Below are positions 41,625 through 51,226 of a DNA stretch of 64,000 nt, one piece after another. Origin of the DNA: Dermatophilaceae bacterium Soc4.6. GTDB lineage: Bacteria > Actinomycetota > Actinomycetes > Actinomycetales > Dermatophilaceae. Every line of letters begins with the position of its first letter. Position 1 is the first letter of the stretch. Position numbers and translations under genes: made by a program. The DNA lies in assembly GCA_039889245.1 (NCBI GenBank), contig JAZGVH010000002.1:2418001-2482000 (forward strand), read 5' to 3'. The notes under the pieces are model-generated. The model had not been told where the DNA came from. It saw only the letters and a program-made list of their open reading frames with translations, and searched no databases.

Positions 41625-43538
41625 GTGCACGGCGTGGGCCCCGGGTCGACCCTCGGCGGTCGCTATGTGCTGGCCCAGCGACGGCAGGAGCATCCGCGCT
41701 ACGAGCGGTGGCTCGCCCAGGACCAGACCCTGCAGCGCGACGTCGTGCTCCTGTGCTTCCCGGGGCTCGGCGCGACCGCCGCGGCTGCGCTCGATGCCGC
41801 TCGCCGGGCCGCCGGCATCGACGACCCGCGGCTGGTCAGGGTGCTCGACGTCGGTCGTGACGGTGAGACGGCCTTCGTCGTGGAGGAGCCGCTGACGCGG
41901 GCCGTCGACCTCGTCGGGCTGCTCGACGGCGGCCCCCTCCCGGCGGGCGAGGCGCGCCGGCTCGTCGGGGAGGCCGCCACCGGCCTCGAGCAGGCCCGGG
42001 TGCGGGGTCTGCACCACGGGGTGCTCGGTCCCCGCTCGCTGCTGCGCCTCGACGACGGGGGGGTCAAGGTGCGCGGCCTCGCCGTCGAGGGTGCCCTGCT
42101 CGGGGTCGACGACGTCGACGGCGCGCAGGCCAGCCGCGACGACACCGTCGCCCTCGCCGCCCTCGCGTATGCCGCGCTCACCGGTCACTGGCCCCTCACC
42201 GGCCCCGTGGGCCCGCACGACGGGCTGCCGGCCGCCCCCCGCGTGGTCGGCGGGATCGCCTCGGCCTCCGAGATCTCGGCCGGCGTGCCGGCCGACCTCG
42301 ACACCATCACCCGCCTGACGCTGGGCTCCACCGGGGCGACGCTGCAGAAGGACGGCTCGGGCTCGACCCGCGAGCCCCGGGGACCCCTCACCCCCGGTGA
42401 CCTGGCCGGGCAGATCGCCCCGTGGGCGAGCACGGCCGACCCCGCTCACCTCGTGCCGCGCACCCCGGTCACCGTCACGGCCCCCGCCGTGACCGCCGCC
42501 GTCTCCGCGGTGACCACGCTCACCGCCGAGCCGGCCCCCCGGCGTCCCAGCCAGCCGACCTCCGAGCCGACCTCCGAGCCGCTCGCGGAACCAGCCCACG
42601 AGCCCGTCGCGGCTTCCGGTCCGCCGGCCGCGAGCGGCCCGCCGCCGCGTCCCACCGTGCTGGGGATGCCGCTCGGCGGTGGCCCGGCCCCCGTCGCCGG
42701 TGCGTCGGACCGCGCCCGATCGGGCCCGGACACGGACACGGACTCCCTCGACCTGCACAGCCTCGCCTTGCCGGCACCCGACCGGCTGCGGATGACCGCC
42801 CACGTCCGGCTGAGCGACACCCTCGAGGAGAGCGACGACGACCTCGAGCCGCCGCTCCCCCTCGGGGGCCGGCGCACGGTTGCGGCGCCCCCCGGCGACC
42901 ACGCGGGCACCGCGCTCGCCGCCGTGGCCGCACTGGTCGTGGTCGCTGCGGTGCTCGGGATCGTCGGGGTGTCTCGCATCGGCCGCTCCGAGACGCCGGC
43001 CCCTGCGGCCACGACGAGCACAGCCGTCGTCGCGGCGAAGCCCACCCCCACCGCGTCCCCCACCCCCACCCCGAGCGCGACCACCACCGCGGCCGCGCTC
43101 ACGCCCGTCGGCATCGTGCAGGCCCAGGCGTGGGACCCGCAGGGCGACAACCAGGAGGGCAACGCGTCGGCTCCCCGGTCGTTCGACGGCGACGGCACGA
43201 CGCTGTGGCGCTCTCAGACCTACCGCACGGCCCCGTTCGGTGGGCTCGCCAAGACCGGCATCGGCCTGATCCTCGACCTCGGCCAGCAGACCGCGGTCCG
43301 GCAGGTGCAGGTCGACCTGCGCGGTGGCTCCGACCTCACCGCCTACGTCGCGAGCCGCGAGTCCCTCGACGGCGCCACGTCGATCGGCACGTCCAGCGGG
43401 GTCGACGGCACCGTGACCTTCACGGCACCGGCCGGTGGCGCCAAGGGTCAGCTCGTCATCTTGTGGTTCACCAGGCTCGCGCCCGACGGTGAGGGTGGTT
43501 TCCGGGCCCAGGTGGCCGAGGTGCGGGTCAGCGGCTGA
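41625..43538 (+). CDS. Membrane-anchored pseudokinase with extracytoplasmic sugar-binding-like domain
   Basis: This 637-aa protein has a kinase-like fold at residues 5-270 (STLGGRYVLAQRRQEHPRYE). The catalytic loop is degenerate (HHGVLGPRSLL instead of HRDxxxxN), DFG is replaced (VRGLAV), and the ATP-binding Lys is not evident, so it is a pseudokinase. A Pro-rich cytoplasmic linker, one membrane helix (TALAAVAALVVVAAVLGIVG) and an extracytoplasmic domain of about 140 residues follow. The latter (WDPQGDNQEGNA, SFDGDGTTLWRSQTY, GIGLILDLGQQTAVRQVQVD) resembles galactose-binding folds. GTG 41625 follows GAGGGAG. The architecture equals the C-terminal half of mycobacterial MviN (Rv3910), where FhaA binds the phosphorylated pseudokinase. 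Confidence 0.88.
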   Translation: MHGVGPGSTLGGRYVLAQRRQEHPRYERWLAQDQTLQRDVVLLCFPGLGATAAAALDAARRAAGIDDPRLVRVLDVGRDGETAFVVEEPLTRAVDLVGLLDGGPLPAGEARRLVGEAATGLEQARVRGLHHGVLGPRSLLRLDDGGVKVRGLAVEGALLGVDDVDGAQASRDDTVALAALAYAALTGHWPLTGPVGPHDGLPAAPRVVGGIASASEISAGVPADLDTITRLTLGSTGATLQKDGSGSTREPRGPLTPGDLAGQIAPWASTADPAHLVPRTPVTVTAPAVTAAVSAVTTLTAEPAPRRPSQPTSEPTSEPLAEPAHEPVAASGPPAASGPPPRPTVLGMPLGGGPAPVAGASDRARSGPDTDTDSLDLHSLALPAPDRLRMTAHVRLSDTLEESDDDLEPPLPLGGRRTVAAPPGDHAGTALAAVAALVVVAAVLGIVGVSRIGRSETPAPAATTSTAVVAAKPTPTASPTPTPSATTTAAALTPVGIVQAQAWDPQGDNQEGNASAPRSFDGDGTTLWRSQTYRTAPFGGLAKTGIGLILDLGQQTAVRQVQVDLRGGSDLTAYVASRESLDGATSIGTSSGVDGTVTFTAPAGGAKGQLVILWFTRLAPDGEGGFRAQVAEVRVSG

Positions 43539-43553
43539 GCCGCCGACCGCAGC

Positions 43554-43579
43554 GTGACGGGGAACAAAGCCCCGGTCAC
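43554..43579. terminator. Hairpin after pseudokinase gene
   Basis: GTGACGGGG and CCCCGGTCAC pair with one bulge around aacaaag, 15 bp after the stop. It separates the pseudokinase from trxB. Confidence 0.55.
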
Positions 43580-43673
43580 GGCAGTTGGCCCACCCGAGGT
43601 CGGTATGGTCGTGAGGTCGTATGCCTCGCCGGCCCGACTCGGCGGAAACACCCTTTTCGGTTAGGACTTCTTC

Positions 43674-44723
43674 GTGACCAGCGACGTGCGTGACGTCATC
43701 ATCATCGGCTCCGGACCCGCGGGCTACACCGCAGCGGTCTACGCCGCTCGGGCCGACCTCTCCCCGCTGCTGCTCGAGGGCAGCGTCACCGCCGGTGGCG
43801 CCCTGATGAACACCACCGAGGTCGAGAACTTCCCCGGCTTCCGCGACGGCATCATGGGGCCGGCGCTGATGGAGGAGATGCGTGCCCAGGCGGCGCGCTT
43901 CGGCGCCGAGATCGTCACCGACGACGTCACCGCGGTCGACCTCGCTGGTGACATCAAGACCGTCACCGACGGCGAGGGCAACGTGCACCGGGCTCGCGCC
44001 GTCATCCTCGCCATGGGCTCGGCCTACCGCGAGCTGGGCCTGCCCGACGAGAAGCGGCTCTCCGGCCACGGTGTCTCGTGGTGCGCGACGTGCGACGGCT
44101 TCTTCTTCCGCGACCAGGACATCGCGGTGGTCGGCGGTGGCGACTCCGCCATCGAGGAGGCGACCTTCCTGACGAAGTTCGCCCGCACCGTGACCATCGT
44201 GCACCGCCGCGGCGAGCTGCGGGCGTCCAAGATCATGGCTGCCCGCGCCCACGGCAACGACAAGATCCGCTTCGCGTGGAACTCCGCGGTCAGCGCCATC
44301 CACGGTGACGCCAAGCTGAGCGGCGTCACCCTCGAGGACACCGTCACCGGTGAGACCCGTGAGCTGGCCGTCACCGGCCTGTTCGTCGCCATCGGTCACG
44401 AGCCGCGCAACGAGCTCGTGCGTGAGCTCGTCGACCTCGACACCGAGGGCTACGTCGTGACCGGGGCCTCGGTCGCGCCGGGGTCGCACGCTGCCACCGC
44501 GACGGCCATCCCGGGCGTCTTCGCCTGCGGCGACCTCGTCGACCACACCTACCGGCAGGCCATCACCGCCGCTGGGTCCGGTTGCCAGGCCGCCCTCGAC
44601 GCCGAGCGCTTCCTCGCCGTGCTGGGCGACTCCCCCGACCTCGACTACGCCGGTCACCCGGACGGTGCCTCGGAGGGCACGGCGCTCGACGACGAAGCCA
44701 GCCTCAGCGCTGCCAGCCGCTGA
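43674..44723 (+). CDS. trxB: Thioredoxin reductase
   Basis: This 349-aa NADPH-dependent flavoenzyme has the FAD-binding motif [20 protein letters not shown], redox motif [17 protein letters not shown]-binding [15 protein letters not shown] and FAD site [22 protein letters not shown]-terminal tail of about 25 residues ([15 protein letters not shown]...) is extra. GTG 43674 follows AGGA. It reduces thioredoxin encoded 65 bp downstream; the pair forms the main cytosolic disulfide-reducing system. Confidence 0.97.
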   Translation: MTSDVRDVIIIGSGPAGYTAAVYAARADLSPLLLEGSVTAGGALMNTTEVENFPGFRDGIMGPALMEEMRAQAARFGAEIVTDDVTAVDLAGDIKTVTDGEGNVHRARAVILAMGSAYRELGLPDEKRLSGHGVSWCATCDGFFFRDQDIAVVGGGDSAIEEATFLTKFARTVTIVHRRGELRASKIMAARAHGNDKIRFAWNSAVSAIHGDAKLSGVTLEDTVTGETRELAVTGLFVAIGHEPRNELVRELVDLDTEGYVVTGASVAPGSHAATATAIPGVFACGDLVDHTYRQAITAAGSGCQAALDAERFLAVLGDSPDLDYAGHPDGASEGTALDDEASLSAASR

Positions 44724-44788
44724 CGCACCCGCGTCACGACCCCCTTTCCTCACCCCCTGCGACCCACCCACCACCGGAAGGACCCCTC

Positions 44789-45118
44789 ATGGGAATCCAC
44801 ACCAAGGACACGACCGACGCCACCTTCGAGGCTGACGTGCTCAAGAGCGACAAGCCCGTGCTCGTCGACTTCTGGGCCGACTGGTGCGGCCCCTGCAAGG
44901 CCGTCGCGCCCGTCCTCGAGGAGATCGCCGGCGCCCACGCCGACAAGATCGAGGTCTACAAGCTCGACACCGACGCCAACCCCGGCATCACCACGAAGTA
45001 CGGCGTGACGAGCATCCCGACGATGAACGTCTACGTCAACGGCGAGGTCGTCAAGACCCTCGTCGGTGCCCTGCCCAAGCCGAAGCTGCTGCGCGAGCTC
45101 GCCGACTACCTGGGCTGA
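44789..45118 (+). CDS. trxA: Thioredoxin
   Basis: This 109-aa protein has active site FWADWCGPCKAVAPVLEEIA, cis-Pro loop TSIPTMNVYVNG, and normal length. ATG 44789 follows GGAAGGACCCCTC. It is co-transcribed with trxB and ends in a bidirectional hairpin. Confidence 0.97.
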   Translation: MGIHTKDTTDATFEADVLKSDKPVLVDFWADWCGPCKAVAPVLEEIAGAHADKIEVYKLDTDANPGITTKYGVTSIPTMNVYVNGEVVKTLVGALPKPKLLRELADYLG

Positions 45119-45124
45119 TCCAGG

Positions 45125-45157
45125 CTGAGCCGGCTCATCGGGTCGAGTCCGGCTCAG
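45125..45157. terminator. Bidirectional terminator between trxA and GNAT gene
   Basis: CTGAGCCGG and CCGGCTCAG are perfect 9-bp arms around 15 bases, between convergent genes; the right arm reaches the last codon of the GNAT gene. Confidence 0.65.
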
Positions 45158-45798
45158 AGGGGGCCGGGCTCCTCGCGGTGGGCCGCGCCCACCGGCTGGG
45201 GGGCCCCGAGCCCCCGCACGGGTGCGAAGAGACGCTCGACCGCCTGCTCGACCTCGGAGCGCCACCGCAGCGCCGTGCGCAGGTCGAGGCGCATCCGAGG
45301 GTAGGCGAGGTGCTCGCGCGCCGTGCGGAAACCCACCGCGCGCAGGAAGTCGCTGGGCAGGACGCACCCACCGGGTGGCGTGAGGGCGGTGGAGCCGTAG
45401 GCCTCCATCGCCCTCACCCCGCGTCGCAGAGCGTCCTTGGCGGCGGCCTGCACCAGCACCCGACCGATCCCCTGGCCGGCGAACCTCGGCTCGATGCGGG
45501 CGGTCATGAGCACGATGGCGTCCTGGCTGACCGGCGAGGTGGCGAACGCCTCGGCCCGCGGCACGAGGTGCGCGGGGGCGAAGGTGAGGTAGCCAGCAGG
45601 CTCACCATCGACGTAGGCGACCCGTCCCGGGCTGCCCCAGTCGAGGAGCGTCGTGGTCAACCAGCCCTCCTTGGCCTCGGCCGGATCGGCGACCCGGGGC
45701 CCGAGCGAGGCGTTCAGCTCCCAGAAGACGCACCTCGCGCACCGTCCGGGGAGGTCGGCCAGGCGGTCGAGGGTGAGGGGGAGGATGTCACGGCCCAT
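45154..45798 (-). CDS. GNAT-family acetyltransferase
   Basis: This 214-aa protein has the acetyl-CoA binding region MTARIEPRFAGQGIGRVLVQ (Q/RxxGxG-type loop RFAGQGIG) followed by AAAKDALRRGVRAMEAYG. The N-terminal strand LTLDRLADLPGRCARCVFWE carries two cysteines. ATG 45798 lacks a clear ribosome site and may be leaderless. The substrate is unknown. It is divergent from the GST-like gene, 81 bp apart, and converges on trxA. Confidence 0.85.
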   Translation of the reverse strand: MGRDILPLTLDRLADLPGRCARCVFWELNASLGPRVADPAEAKEGWLTTTLLDWGSPGRVAYVDGEPAGYLTFAPAHLVPRAEAFATSPVSQDAIVLMTARIEPRFAGQGIGRVLVQAAAKDALRRGVRAMEAYGSTALTPPGGCVLPSDFLRAVGFRTAREHLAYPRMRLDLRTALRWRSEVEQAVERLFAPVRGLGAPQPVGAAHREEPGPL

Positions 45799-45879
45799 GA
45801 CTGATTGTGGCTGACCCGACGCGGTGAGGGAACAGCCGCCGGGTGACGGATCGGACACCCGAGGTGACAGGGTGGAGGC

Positions 45880-46908
45880 ATGGCAGCCGAGCAGACCAGT
45901 GAGCCCGTCGAGCAGTCCTACCAGCGGGACACGGCCTACATCGAGGACCGGGTCACCCGCGGCTCCGAACGGTGGCCGGTCGAGGCCGGGCGCTACCGGC
46001 TCGTCGTGGCCCGTGCCTGCCCCTGGGCCAACCGGGCGATCATCGTGCGCCGCCTGCTCGGCCTCGAGGACGCCATCTCGATGGGGGTGTGCGGCCCCAC
46101 CCACGACGAGCGGTCGTGGACCTTCGACCTCGACCCGGGAGGCGTCGACCCGGTGCTGCAGATCCCGCGCATCAGGGACGCCTACCTGGCGCGCTTCCCC
46201 GACTACCCGAAGGGGATCACGGTGCCCTGCCTCGTCGACCTGCGGTCCGGGCAGGTCGTCACCAACGACTTCCCGCAGATCACCCTCGACCTGAGTGCCG
46301 AGTGGACCGACTTCCATCGCGAGGGTGCCCCCGACCTGTGGCCCGCGGGCCGACGCCAGGAGATGGACGAGGTCAACGCCGACGTCTACCGCCACGTCAA
46401 CAACAGCGTCTACCGCGCCGGCTTCGCCGGCACCCAGGCGGCCTACGAGCAGGCCTACGACGCCCTCTTCGCCGCACTGGACCGGCTGACCACGCGGCTG
46501 ACCACCCAGCGGTATCTGGTGGGCGACACCATCACCGAGGCCGACGTCCGCCTCTTCACCACCCTGGCCCGTTTCGACGCGGTCTATCACGGCCACTTCA
46601 AGTGCAACCGGCAGAAGCTGACCGAGATGCCGGTGCTGTGGGCCTACGCCCGAGACCTCTTCCAGACCCCGGGTTTCGGTGACACGACCGACTTCCACGA
46701 CATCAAGCAGCACTACTACGTGGTCCACACCGGCATCAACCCGACCGGGGTGGTGCCGGCAGGCCCGCTGGTCGAGCCGTGGGCCGAGCCCCACGACCGT
46801 GAGCGACTCGGTGGCCGGCCCTTCGGTACCGGAACGGCACCCGGGCCCGTGCGTGCGGGTGAGCAGGTCCAGCCCGAGCACAACGCCGCCCTGGCTCTGC
46901 TGGCCTAG
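45880..46908 (+). CDS. Xi-class glutathione-transferase-like reductase (YqjG/ECM4 type)
   Basis: This 342-aa protein has an N-terminal thioredoxin-like fold with redox motif ARACPWANRAIIVRRL (catalytic Cys in CPWA). It contains the Xi-class signatures VPCLVDLRSGQVVTNDFPQI, NNSVYRAGFAGTQAAYEQAY and VRLFTTLARFDAVYHGHFKC. In proteobacteria the family reduces glutathionyl-hydroquinones; actinobacteria use mycothiol, so a mycothiol-dependent role is likely. It ends in a bidirectional terminator shared with parB. Confidence 0.88.
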   Translation: MAAEQTSEPVEQSYQRDTAYIEDRVTRGSERWPVEAGRYRLVVARACPWANRAIIVRRLLGLEDAISMGVCGPTHDERSWTFDLDPGGVDPVLQIPRIRDAYLARFPDYPKGITVPCLVDLRSGQVVTNDFPQITLDLSAEWTDFHREGAPDLWPAGRRQEMDEVNADVYRHVNNSVYRAGFAGTQAAYEQAYDALFAALDRLTTRLTTQRYLVGDTITEADVRLFTTLARFDAVYHGHFKCNRQKLTEMPVLWAYARDLFQTPGFGDTTDFHDIKQHYYVVHTGINPTGVVPAGPLVEPWAEPHDRERLGGRPFGTGTAPGPVRAGEQVQPEHNAALALLA

Positions 46909-46924
46909 GGTTCAGCTCACCCTG

Positions 46925-46972
46925 CTGAGCGACGAAAACCGTTGCGGCGCAACGTTTCTCGTCCCTGCTCAG
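46925..46972. terminator. Bidirectional terminator between GST-like gene and parB
   Basis: An imperfect stem of about 20 bp (outer CTGAGC/GCTCAG, inner GACGAAAACCGTTGC/GCAACGTTTCTCGTC) around GGC lies between convergent genes and gives A/T-rich runs on both strands. Confidence 0.65.
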
Positions 46973-48102
46973 ACGGCTTCGGTCGGCAGTCCCATCACCG
47001 CCATGATGCGATGCAGGTCGTCCACCGACGCGAACTCCACCGTGAGCCGTCCCTTCCGTTGGCCGAGGGCCAGGGTCACCCGGGTGTCGAAGTGGTCGGA
47101 GAGGCGGGCAGCGACCTCATCGAGCTGCGGGCGACGTGACCCGGCGCGGGGCCTGCGGGGCGAGGGGGCTCCGGAGCCGTCGCCCCCCAGCGAGACGATC
47201 TCCTCGACGCTGCGCACCGACAGCCCCTCGGCGACGATACGCTGCGCCAGACGCTCCATGGCCGCCCCGTCGTCGAGACCCAGCAGGGCCCGGGCGTGTC
47301 CGGCGCTCAGCACCCCGGCTGCGAGCCGCCGAGCCACCACAGGGGGCAGGCGCAGCAGGCGCAGTGTGTTGGAGATCTGGGGGCGGGACCGCCCGATGCG
47401 GGTGGCCAGCTCTTCCTGCGAGCACCCGAAGTCGTCGAGCAGCTGCTGGTAGGCCGCCGCCTCCTCGAGTGGGTTGAGCTGGCTGCGGTGCAGGTTCTCA
47501 AGGAGGGCGTCCCGCAGCAGGGCGTCGTCCTTGGTCTCCTTGACGATGGCGGGGACGGTCTCCATCCCCGCGAGCTGGCTGGCCCGCCAGCGGCGCTCAC
47601 CCATGATCAGCTCGAAGTCCACCCCCGCCGGCACATCGGTGCGGTCGGCGTCGGGGATGCGACGCACCACCACAGGCTGCAGCACCCCGATCTCACGGAT
47701 CGAGTGCACCAGCTCGGCCATGTCGTCCTCGTCGAAGACGGTCCGGGGCTGGCGGGGGTTCGGGCGGATGGAGGTGACCGGCAGCTCCGCGAAGTAGGCC
47801 CCCGGCACGGGCGTCAGCGTCGCCTGCTGCTCGTGCCCCTCCTGGACGGACCCACCCTCCCCGCCGGGCGTCGAGGGGTGGGTGGCCTGCCCGCTGTGGT
47901 CGGATGCGGGGGTGTCGTGACGAGCGGCCGTCTCGTCCGTGCCCTCCGTGCCCTCGGTGCGCTCCGTGCTGGTCACTCCATCGCGGGCGTCGCGTCCCGG
48001 GCGGTCAGGGAAGAAGACGTCAACCGGACGAACGCCCTCACTCGGACTGCTCGGGATGAGGGCGCCGAGCCCTCGGCCGAGGGCACGGCGCTTCTCGCTC
48101 AC
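46969..48102 (-). CDS. parB: Chromosome-partitioning protein ParB
   Basis: This 377-aa protein starts [19 protein letters not shown], the conserved ParA-interacting N-terminus, followed by a disordered linker. The CTP-binding domain has [20 protein letters not shown] and GERRWRAS. The HTH region ([20 protein letters not shown]) binds parS, and a dimerisation domain closes the protein. GTG 48102 overlaps the parA stop (GTGA). It acts with the three parS sites at 49379-50283. Family knowledge: ParB slides on DNA as a CTP clamp and loads SMC. Confidence 0.96.
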   Translation of the reverse strand: MSEKRRALGRGLGALIPSSPSEGVRPVDVFFPDRPGRDARDGVTSTERTEGTEGTDETAARHDTPASDHSGQATHPSTPGGEGGSVQEGHEQQATLTPVPGAYFAELPVTSIRPNPRQPRTVFDEDDMAELVHSIREIGVLQPVVVRRIPDADRTDVPAGVDFELIMGERRWRASQLAGMETVPAIVKETKDDALLRDALLENLHRSQLNPLEEAAAYQQLLDDFGCSQEELATRIGRSRPQISNTLRLLRLPPVVARRLAAGVLSAGHARALLGLDDGAAMERLAQRIVAEGLSVRSVEEIVSLGGDGSGAPSPRRPRAGSRRPQLDEVAARLSDHFDTRVTLALGQRKGRLTVEFASVDDLHRIMAVMGLPTEAV

Positions 48103-49325
48103 GGGGTCGCTCCTGCGGAGTGCGTGGTGTGGGTGGCACCGGCCGGGGGGGCGGCCCCACGGGCGGCGATCGAGCTGGCGGCCTCGAGATAGGCCAGGGC
48201 GCCGCTGCTGACCGGGTCGTAGGTCATCACGGTCTCGCCGAAGCTGGGCGCCTCCGACACCCGCACCGACCGTGGGATCGTCGTCGGCAGCACCTCCTGC
48301 GGGAAGTGCTCGCGCACCTCGTCCGCCACCTGGGACGACAGGCGGGTGCGCCCGTCGTACATCGTCAGCAAGATCGTCGAGACCCACAGCTGCGGGTTGA
48401 GGTGCTTGCGCACCAGCTCGACGTTCTTGAGCAGCTGCGAGAGGCCCTCCAGCGCGTAGTACTCGCACTGGATCGGGATGAAGACCTCCGTGGCTGCCAC
48501 GAAGGCGTTGATGGTCAGCAGGCCCAGGCTGGGCGGGCAGTCGATCAGGACGTAGTCGACGTCAGCCGTCTCGAGGTAGACGGTCAGCGCACGGGTGAGC
48601 CGCTGTTCGCGGGCCACGAGGGACACCAGCTCGATCTCGGCACCCGCCAGGTCGATGGTCGCCGGCGCGCAGGTGAGGCCGGGCACCGAGGCGCACGGGG
48701 CCACGACCTGCGCCAGCGGCTGGTCGTCGACGAGCACGTCGTAGATGCTCGGCACGTCCGAGTGGTGGTCGATGCCGAGTGCGGTGCTCGCGTTGCCCTG
48801 CGGGTCGAGGTCGAGCACCAGCACGGAGAGGCCCGACTGGGCCAGGGCCGCGGCGATGTTGACGGTCGTGGTCGTCTTGCCCACCCCGCCCTTCTGGTTC
48901 GCCACCGTCATGATGCGGGTGTGCGCGGGTCGGGGGAACGGCTTGCCGGTCAGCGTCAGCCGTCGACGGGTGTCGGTGGCCAGCGTCTGAGCCAGCGGGG
49001 TGTCGGCACCAGCGAGGGGGATGGAGTCGACGAGCTCGGCCGCCGCCCGGTCTGCGGCGTCACTCGTCATCGTGCTGATCTGGGGATCACCCCCGGTGGA
49101 GGCCGCCGGTGGTGGGGTCGCGACGTCTGGGGCCTTGGTGGGGGTCGTGGCCTCCGCGACGGGCAGCGACGGCCGGGCGGGGCTCGCCGACGACAGTTCT
49201 TCGGCATGCGGCGAGCCCCAGCCCAGCCCGCGGCTGGCCCGCGTGGTCTGGTGGGGCCACCCGAGGCCGCCCTGTGAGGCCGGTGCCCGCATGGTGTCAG
49301 TGGTCGACGTGGGGCTGAGGTTCAC
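48099..49325 (-). CDS. parA: Chromosome-partitioning ATPase ParA
   Basis: This is a protein of about 408 aa. After a disordered N-terminus of about 130 residues, the deviant Walker A motif is [20 protein letters not shown]. Walker A' and B regions [18 protein letters not shown] and [19 protein letters not shown] follow. The start is uncertain: GTG 49325 ([12 protein letters not shown]) is used; TTG 49337 and ATG 49292 are alternatives. Coupled to parB by a 4-base overlap. It lies downstream of rsmG in the order expected at the origin. Confidence 0.94.
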   Translation of the reverse strand: MNLSPTSTTDTMRAPASQGGLGWPHQTTRASRGLGWGSPHAEELSSASPARPSLPVAEATTPTKAPDVATPPPAASTGGDPQISTMTSDAADRAAAELVDSIPLAGADTPLAQTLATDTRRRLTLTGKPFPRPAHTRIMTVANQKGGVGKTTTTVNIAAALAQSGLSVLVLDLDPQGNASTALGIDHHSDVPSIYDVLVDDQPLAQVVAPCASVPGLTCAPATIDLAGAEIELVSLVAREQRLTRALTVYLETADVDYVLIDCPPSLGLLTINAFVAATEVFIPIQCEYYALEGLSQLLKNVELVRKHLNPQLWVSTILLTMYDGRTRLSSQVADEVREHFPQEVLPTTIPRSVRVSEAPSFGETVMTYDPVSSGALAYLEAASSIAARGAAPPAGATHTTHSAGATP

Positions 49326-49378
49326 GTCATCATCCAATCACAGCGCGCGAGGCTGATCGGACCATCCGAGTCGACGGT

Positions 49379-49394
49379 CGTTTCACGTGAAACA
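49379..49394. other. parS site 1
   Basis: CGTTTCACGTGAAACA matches the parS consensus TGTTTCACGTGAAACA at 15 of 16 bases. It lies directly upstream of parA. Confidence 0.9.
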
Positions 49395-49410
49395 TCAGTG
49401 GTGCACCCGG

Positions 49411-49426
49411 TGTTTCACGTGAAACA
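49411..49426. other. parS site 2
   Basis: TGTTTCACGTGAAACA is a perfect 16-bp parS, 32 bp from site 1, between parA and rsmG. Confidence 0.95.
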
Positions 49427-49473
49427 ACTCCGTGTACGACGTCCGGTGAGGGCGCTCTCGAGATCGCTGACGG

Positions 49474-50259
49474 CTAGCGCCGCTTCCGTCGGGCGGTTGC
49501 TGGCATGGCCGACGTGGCCGGCCGTGGTCGTCTGCCCTTCACCACCACCGGCCGGTCTCCGATGCCCACCGTCACCAGCGTGGCTGGCGGGTCCAGCACA
49601 CCCAGCCCGAGCTGACTGACCTCCCAGCTGACGGCTCCAGCGGATCGCAGGACCCGCTCGTCCTCGAGGAGCTCTGCCGCAGCCGTTGATCCCTTGAGGG
49701 CTTGCAGGTGGCCACCACCCTCGAGGAGGGGCAGGCTCCACTGCGCGAGCACGCCGATGCGGGCCACTGCCCGAGCGGTGACGACCTCGACCCGCCCCTC
49801 ACCCCACCGGCTGTCGGCCCGTCCTTCGTGGACCGTGACATTGTCCAGCCCGAGGACGGCCACCGCGTGCTCCAGCCAGACGACCCGCCGGTGCAGGGGT
49901 TCGACGAGCACCACGTGCAGGTCGGGCCGACGAATCGCGATGACCAGCCCAGGCAGACCGGCCCCGGAGCCGATGTCGGCCACCCGGTGGCCCTCGCCGA
50001 TGACGTCGGTCAGGACCGCACACCCCAGCACATGGCGGTCCCAGAGGCGAGGTCGCTCTCGAGGCCCCATCAACCCGTGGGAGATCCCGGTGTCGGCGAG
50101 GAGAGCCACGTAGCGCTCGGCCAGGTGCAGGCGCTCCCCGAAGAGGGTGAGCGCGATCTCGGGGGTGGATGGAGGGACAGCCGCAGCCGCGTCGGTCGGC
50201 GGGCTGGTGCCGGCCGCAGGCGGGACCGGCGACGCCTGCTTGTCTGCTGAAGAGTCCAT
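49474..50259 (-). CDS. rsmG: 16S rRNA (guanine527-N7)-methyltransferase
   Basis: This 261-aa SAM-dependent methyltransferase modifies G527 of 16S rRNA. It has DIGSGAGLPGLVIAIRRPDL (SAM-binding glycine loop), LVEPLHRRVVWLEH and VTARAVARIGVLAQWSLPLL. The N-terminus has about 35 disordered residues and the C-terminus is basic. It lies between jag and parA, flanked by parS sites. Loss of this gene is known to give low-level streptomycin resistance. Confidence 0.95.
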   Translation of the reverse strand: MDSSADKQASPVPPAAGTSPPTDAAAAVPPSTPEIALTLFGERLHLAERYVALLADTGISHGLMGPRERPRLWDRHVLGCAVLTDVIGEGHRVADIGSGAGLPGLVIAIRRPDLHVVLVEPLHRRVVWLEHAVAVLGLDNVTVHEGRADSRWGEGRVEVVTARAVARIGVLAQWSLPLLEGGGHLQALKGSTAAAELLEDERVLRSAGAVSWEVSQLGLGVLDPPATLVTVGIGDRPVVVKGRRPRPATSAMPATARRKRR

Positions 50260-50267
50260 GGCGTCAG

Positions 50268-50283
50268 CGTTTCACGTGAAACA
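50268..50283. other. parS site 3
   Basis: CGTTTCACGTGAAACA (15 of 16) lies just upstream of the rsmG start, in the rsmG-jag interval. Confidence 0.9.
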
Positions 50284-50399
50284 CCACCCTGGTGACCGCA
50301 GCGCCAGACCTTGATGGTGCAGTCGGCCGACGGCACCGACGCCAACGGCCCCGGATCAACCGGGGCCGTGAGCGATGTCGCAGGAGGAGCAGACGCCCC

Positions 50400-51131
50400 T
50401 CAGGCGGGGAGGATGACGATGTGGCGGTGCGGCTCGACACCCTCAGACTCGGAGTCGAGGCCCGCAGACGCCACCTCGTCGTGCACGACCTTGCGCTCGA
50501 AGGCGGTCATGTCGTCGAGCGCGGCCCTCTCACCCGTCTGCTTGACGGTGGCGATGGCAGCCTGAGCGATGGCGACGAGGACGACACGACGCTCGGCTCG
50601 GTGGCCGGCGACATCCAGCATGAGACGGCTGCGCTCACCGGTCGCGGTCTGCACCGCGAGCCGAGTCAGCTCCTGCAGGGCCTCGAGGACCTTGCCCTGC
50701 TGACCCACCAGTCGGCGGGGCACCCGACCCTCGTCCGAGTCGACGATGGAGAGCGCGGCCCGGTCACCCTCGATGTCCACCTCGATGTCACCGTCGAGGT
50801 CCGCGATGTCGAGGAGGGTCTCGAGGAAGTCGGCCGCGACCTCCCCTTCGCGCTCGAGGTGCGACACGCGGTTGGCGCTCCGCCGGGGACCGGTCGACTC
50901 GTCGTCCGATGACTCGTCGGTGGCCCCCACGGTGGGCTCACCGGTGGGCTCGTCGGTGGGCTCGGAATCCTGGCCGCCTGAGGCGTCCTCGGCCTGCGCC
51001 GGGCTCACCCACGCGTCGCCGGCCTGGTCCGCTTGCTCGGCCTGCTCGGCCTGCTCGAGATCGTCAACGGGCTCGGCCTGCTCAGCCTGCTGGGTCTGGT
51101 CGTCGTGCGTGTCGTACTGGGTGTCGCTCAT
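50400..51131 (-). CDS. jag: Jag/KhpB-like R3H-domain RNA-binding protein
   Basis: This protein of about 243 aa has an acidic, repetitive N-terminus (Q/E/A-rich EQAEQAEQADQAGDA). A KH-like domain follows (DLDGDIEVDIEGDRAALSIV, RRLVGQQGKVLEALQELTRL), then an R3H domain (MLDVAGHRAERRVVLVAIAQ, LDDMTAFERKVVHDEVA). ATG 51131 follows GGAG. It sits between yidC and rsmG, the conserved position. Family members bind RNA and link to envelope growth. Confidence 0.93.
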   Translation of the reverse strand: MSDTQYDTHDDQTQQAEQAEPVDDLEQAEQAEQADQAGDAWVSPAQAEDASGGQDSEPTDEPTGEPTVGATDESSDDESTGPRRSANRVSHLEREGEVAADFLETLLDIADLDGDIEVDIEGDRAALSIVDSDEGRVPRRLVGQQGKVLEALQELTRLAVQTATGERSRLMLDVAGHRAERRVVLVAIAQAAIATVKQTGERAALDDMTAFERKVVHDEVASAGLDSESEGVEPHRHIVILPA

Positions 51132-51226
51132 GTGGGGTGTGCTCCTGGGCTGGCTCGATCCGGCACCACAGCCGGTCATACGGTGCTCCCGTGTGCGGCT
51201 GCGTCAGCGCGCGCGAGGAGGCAGGG

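Noticed and set aside
40587-44774. 1395-aa open frame on the minus strand
   Set aside because: It is antisense to DUF6049, the pseudokinase and trxB, all with clear homology; composition is Gly/Arg/Val-rich as expected of a shadow frame in GC-rich DNA.
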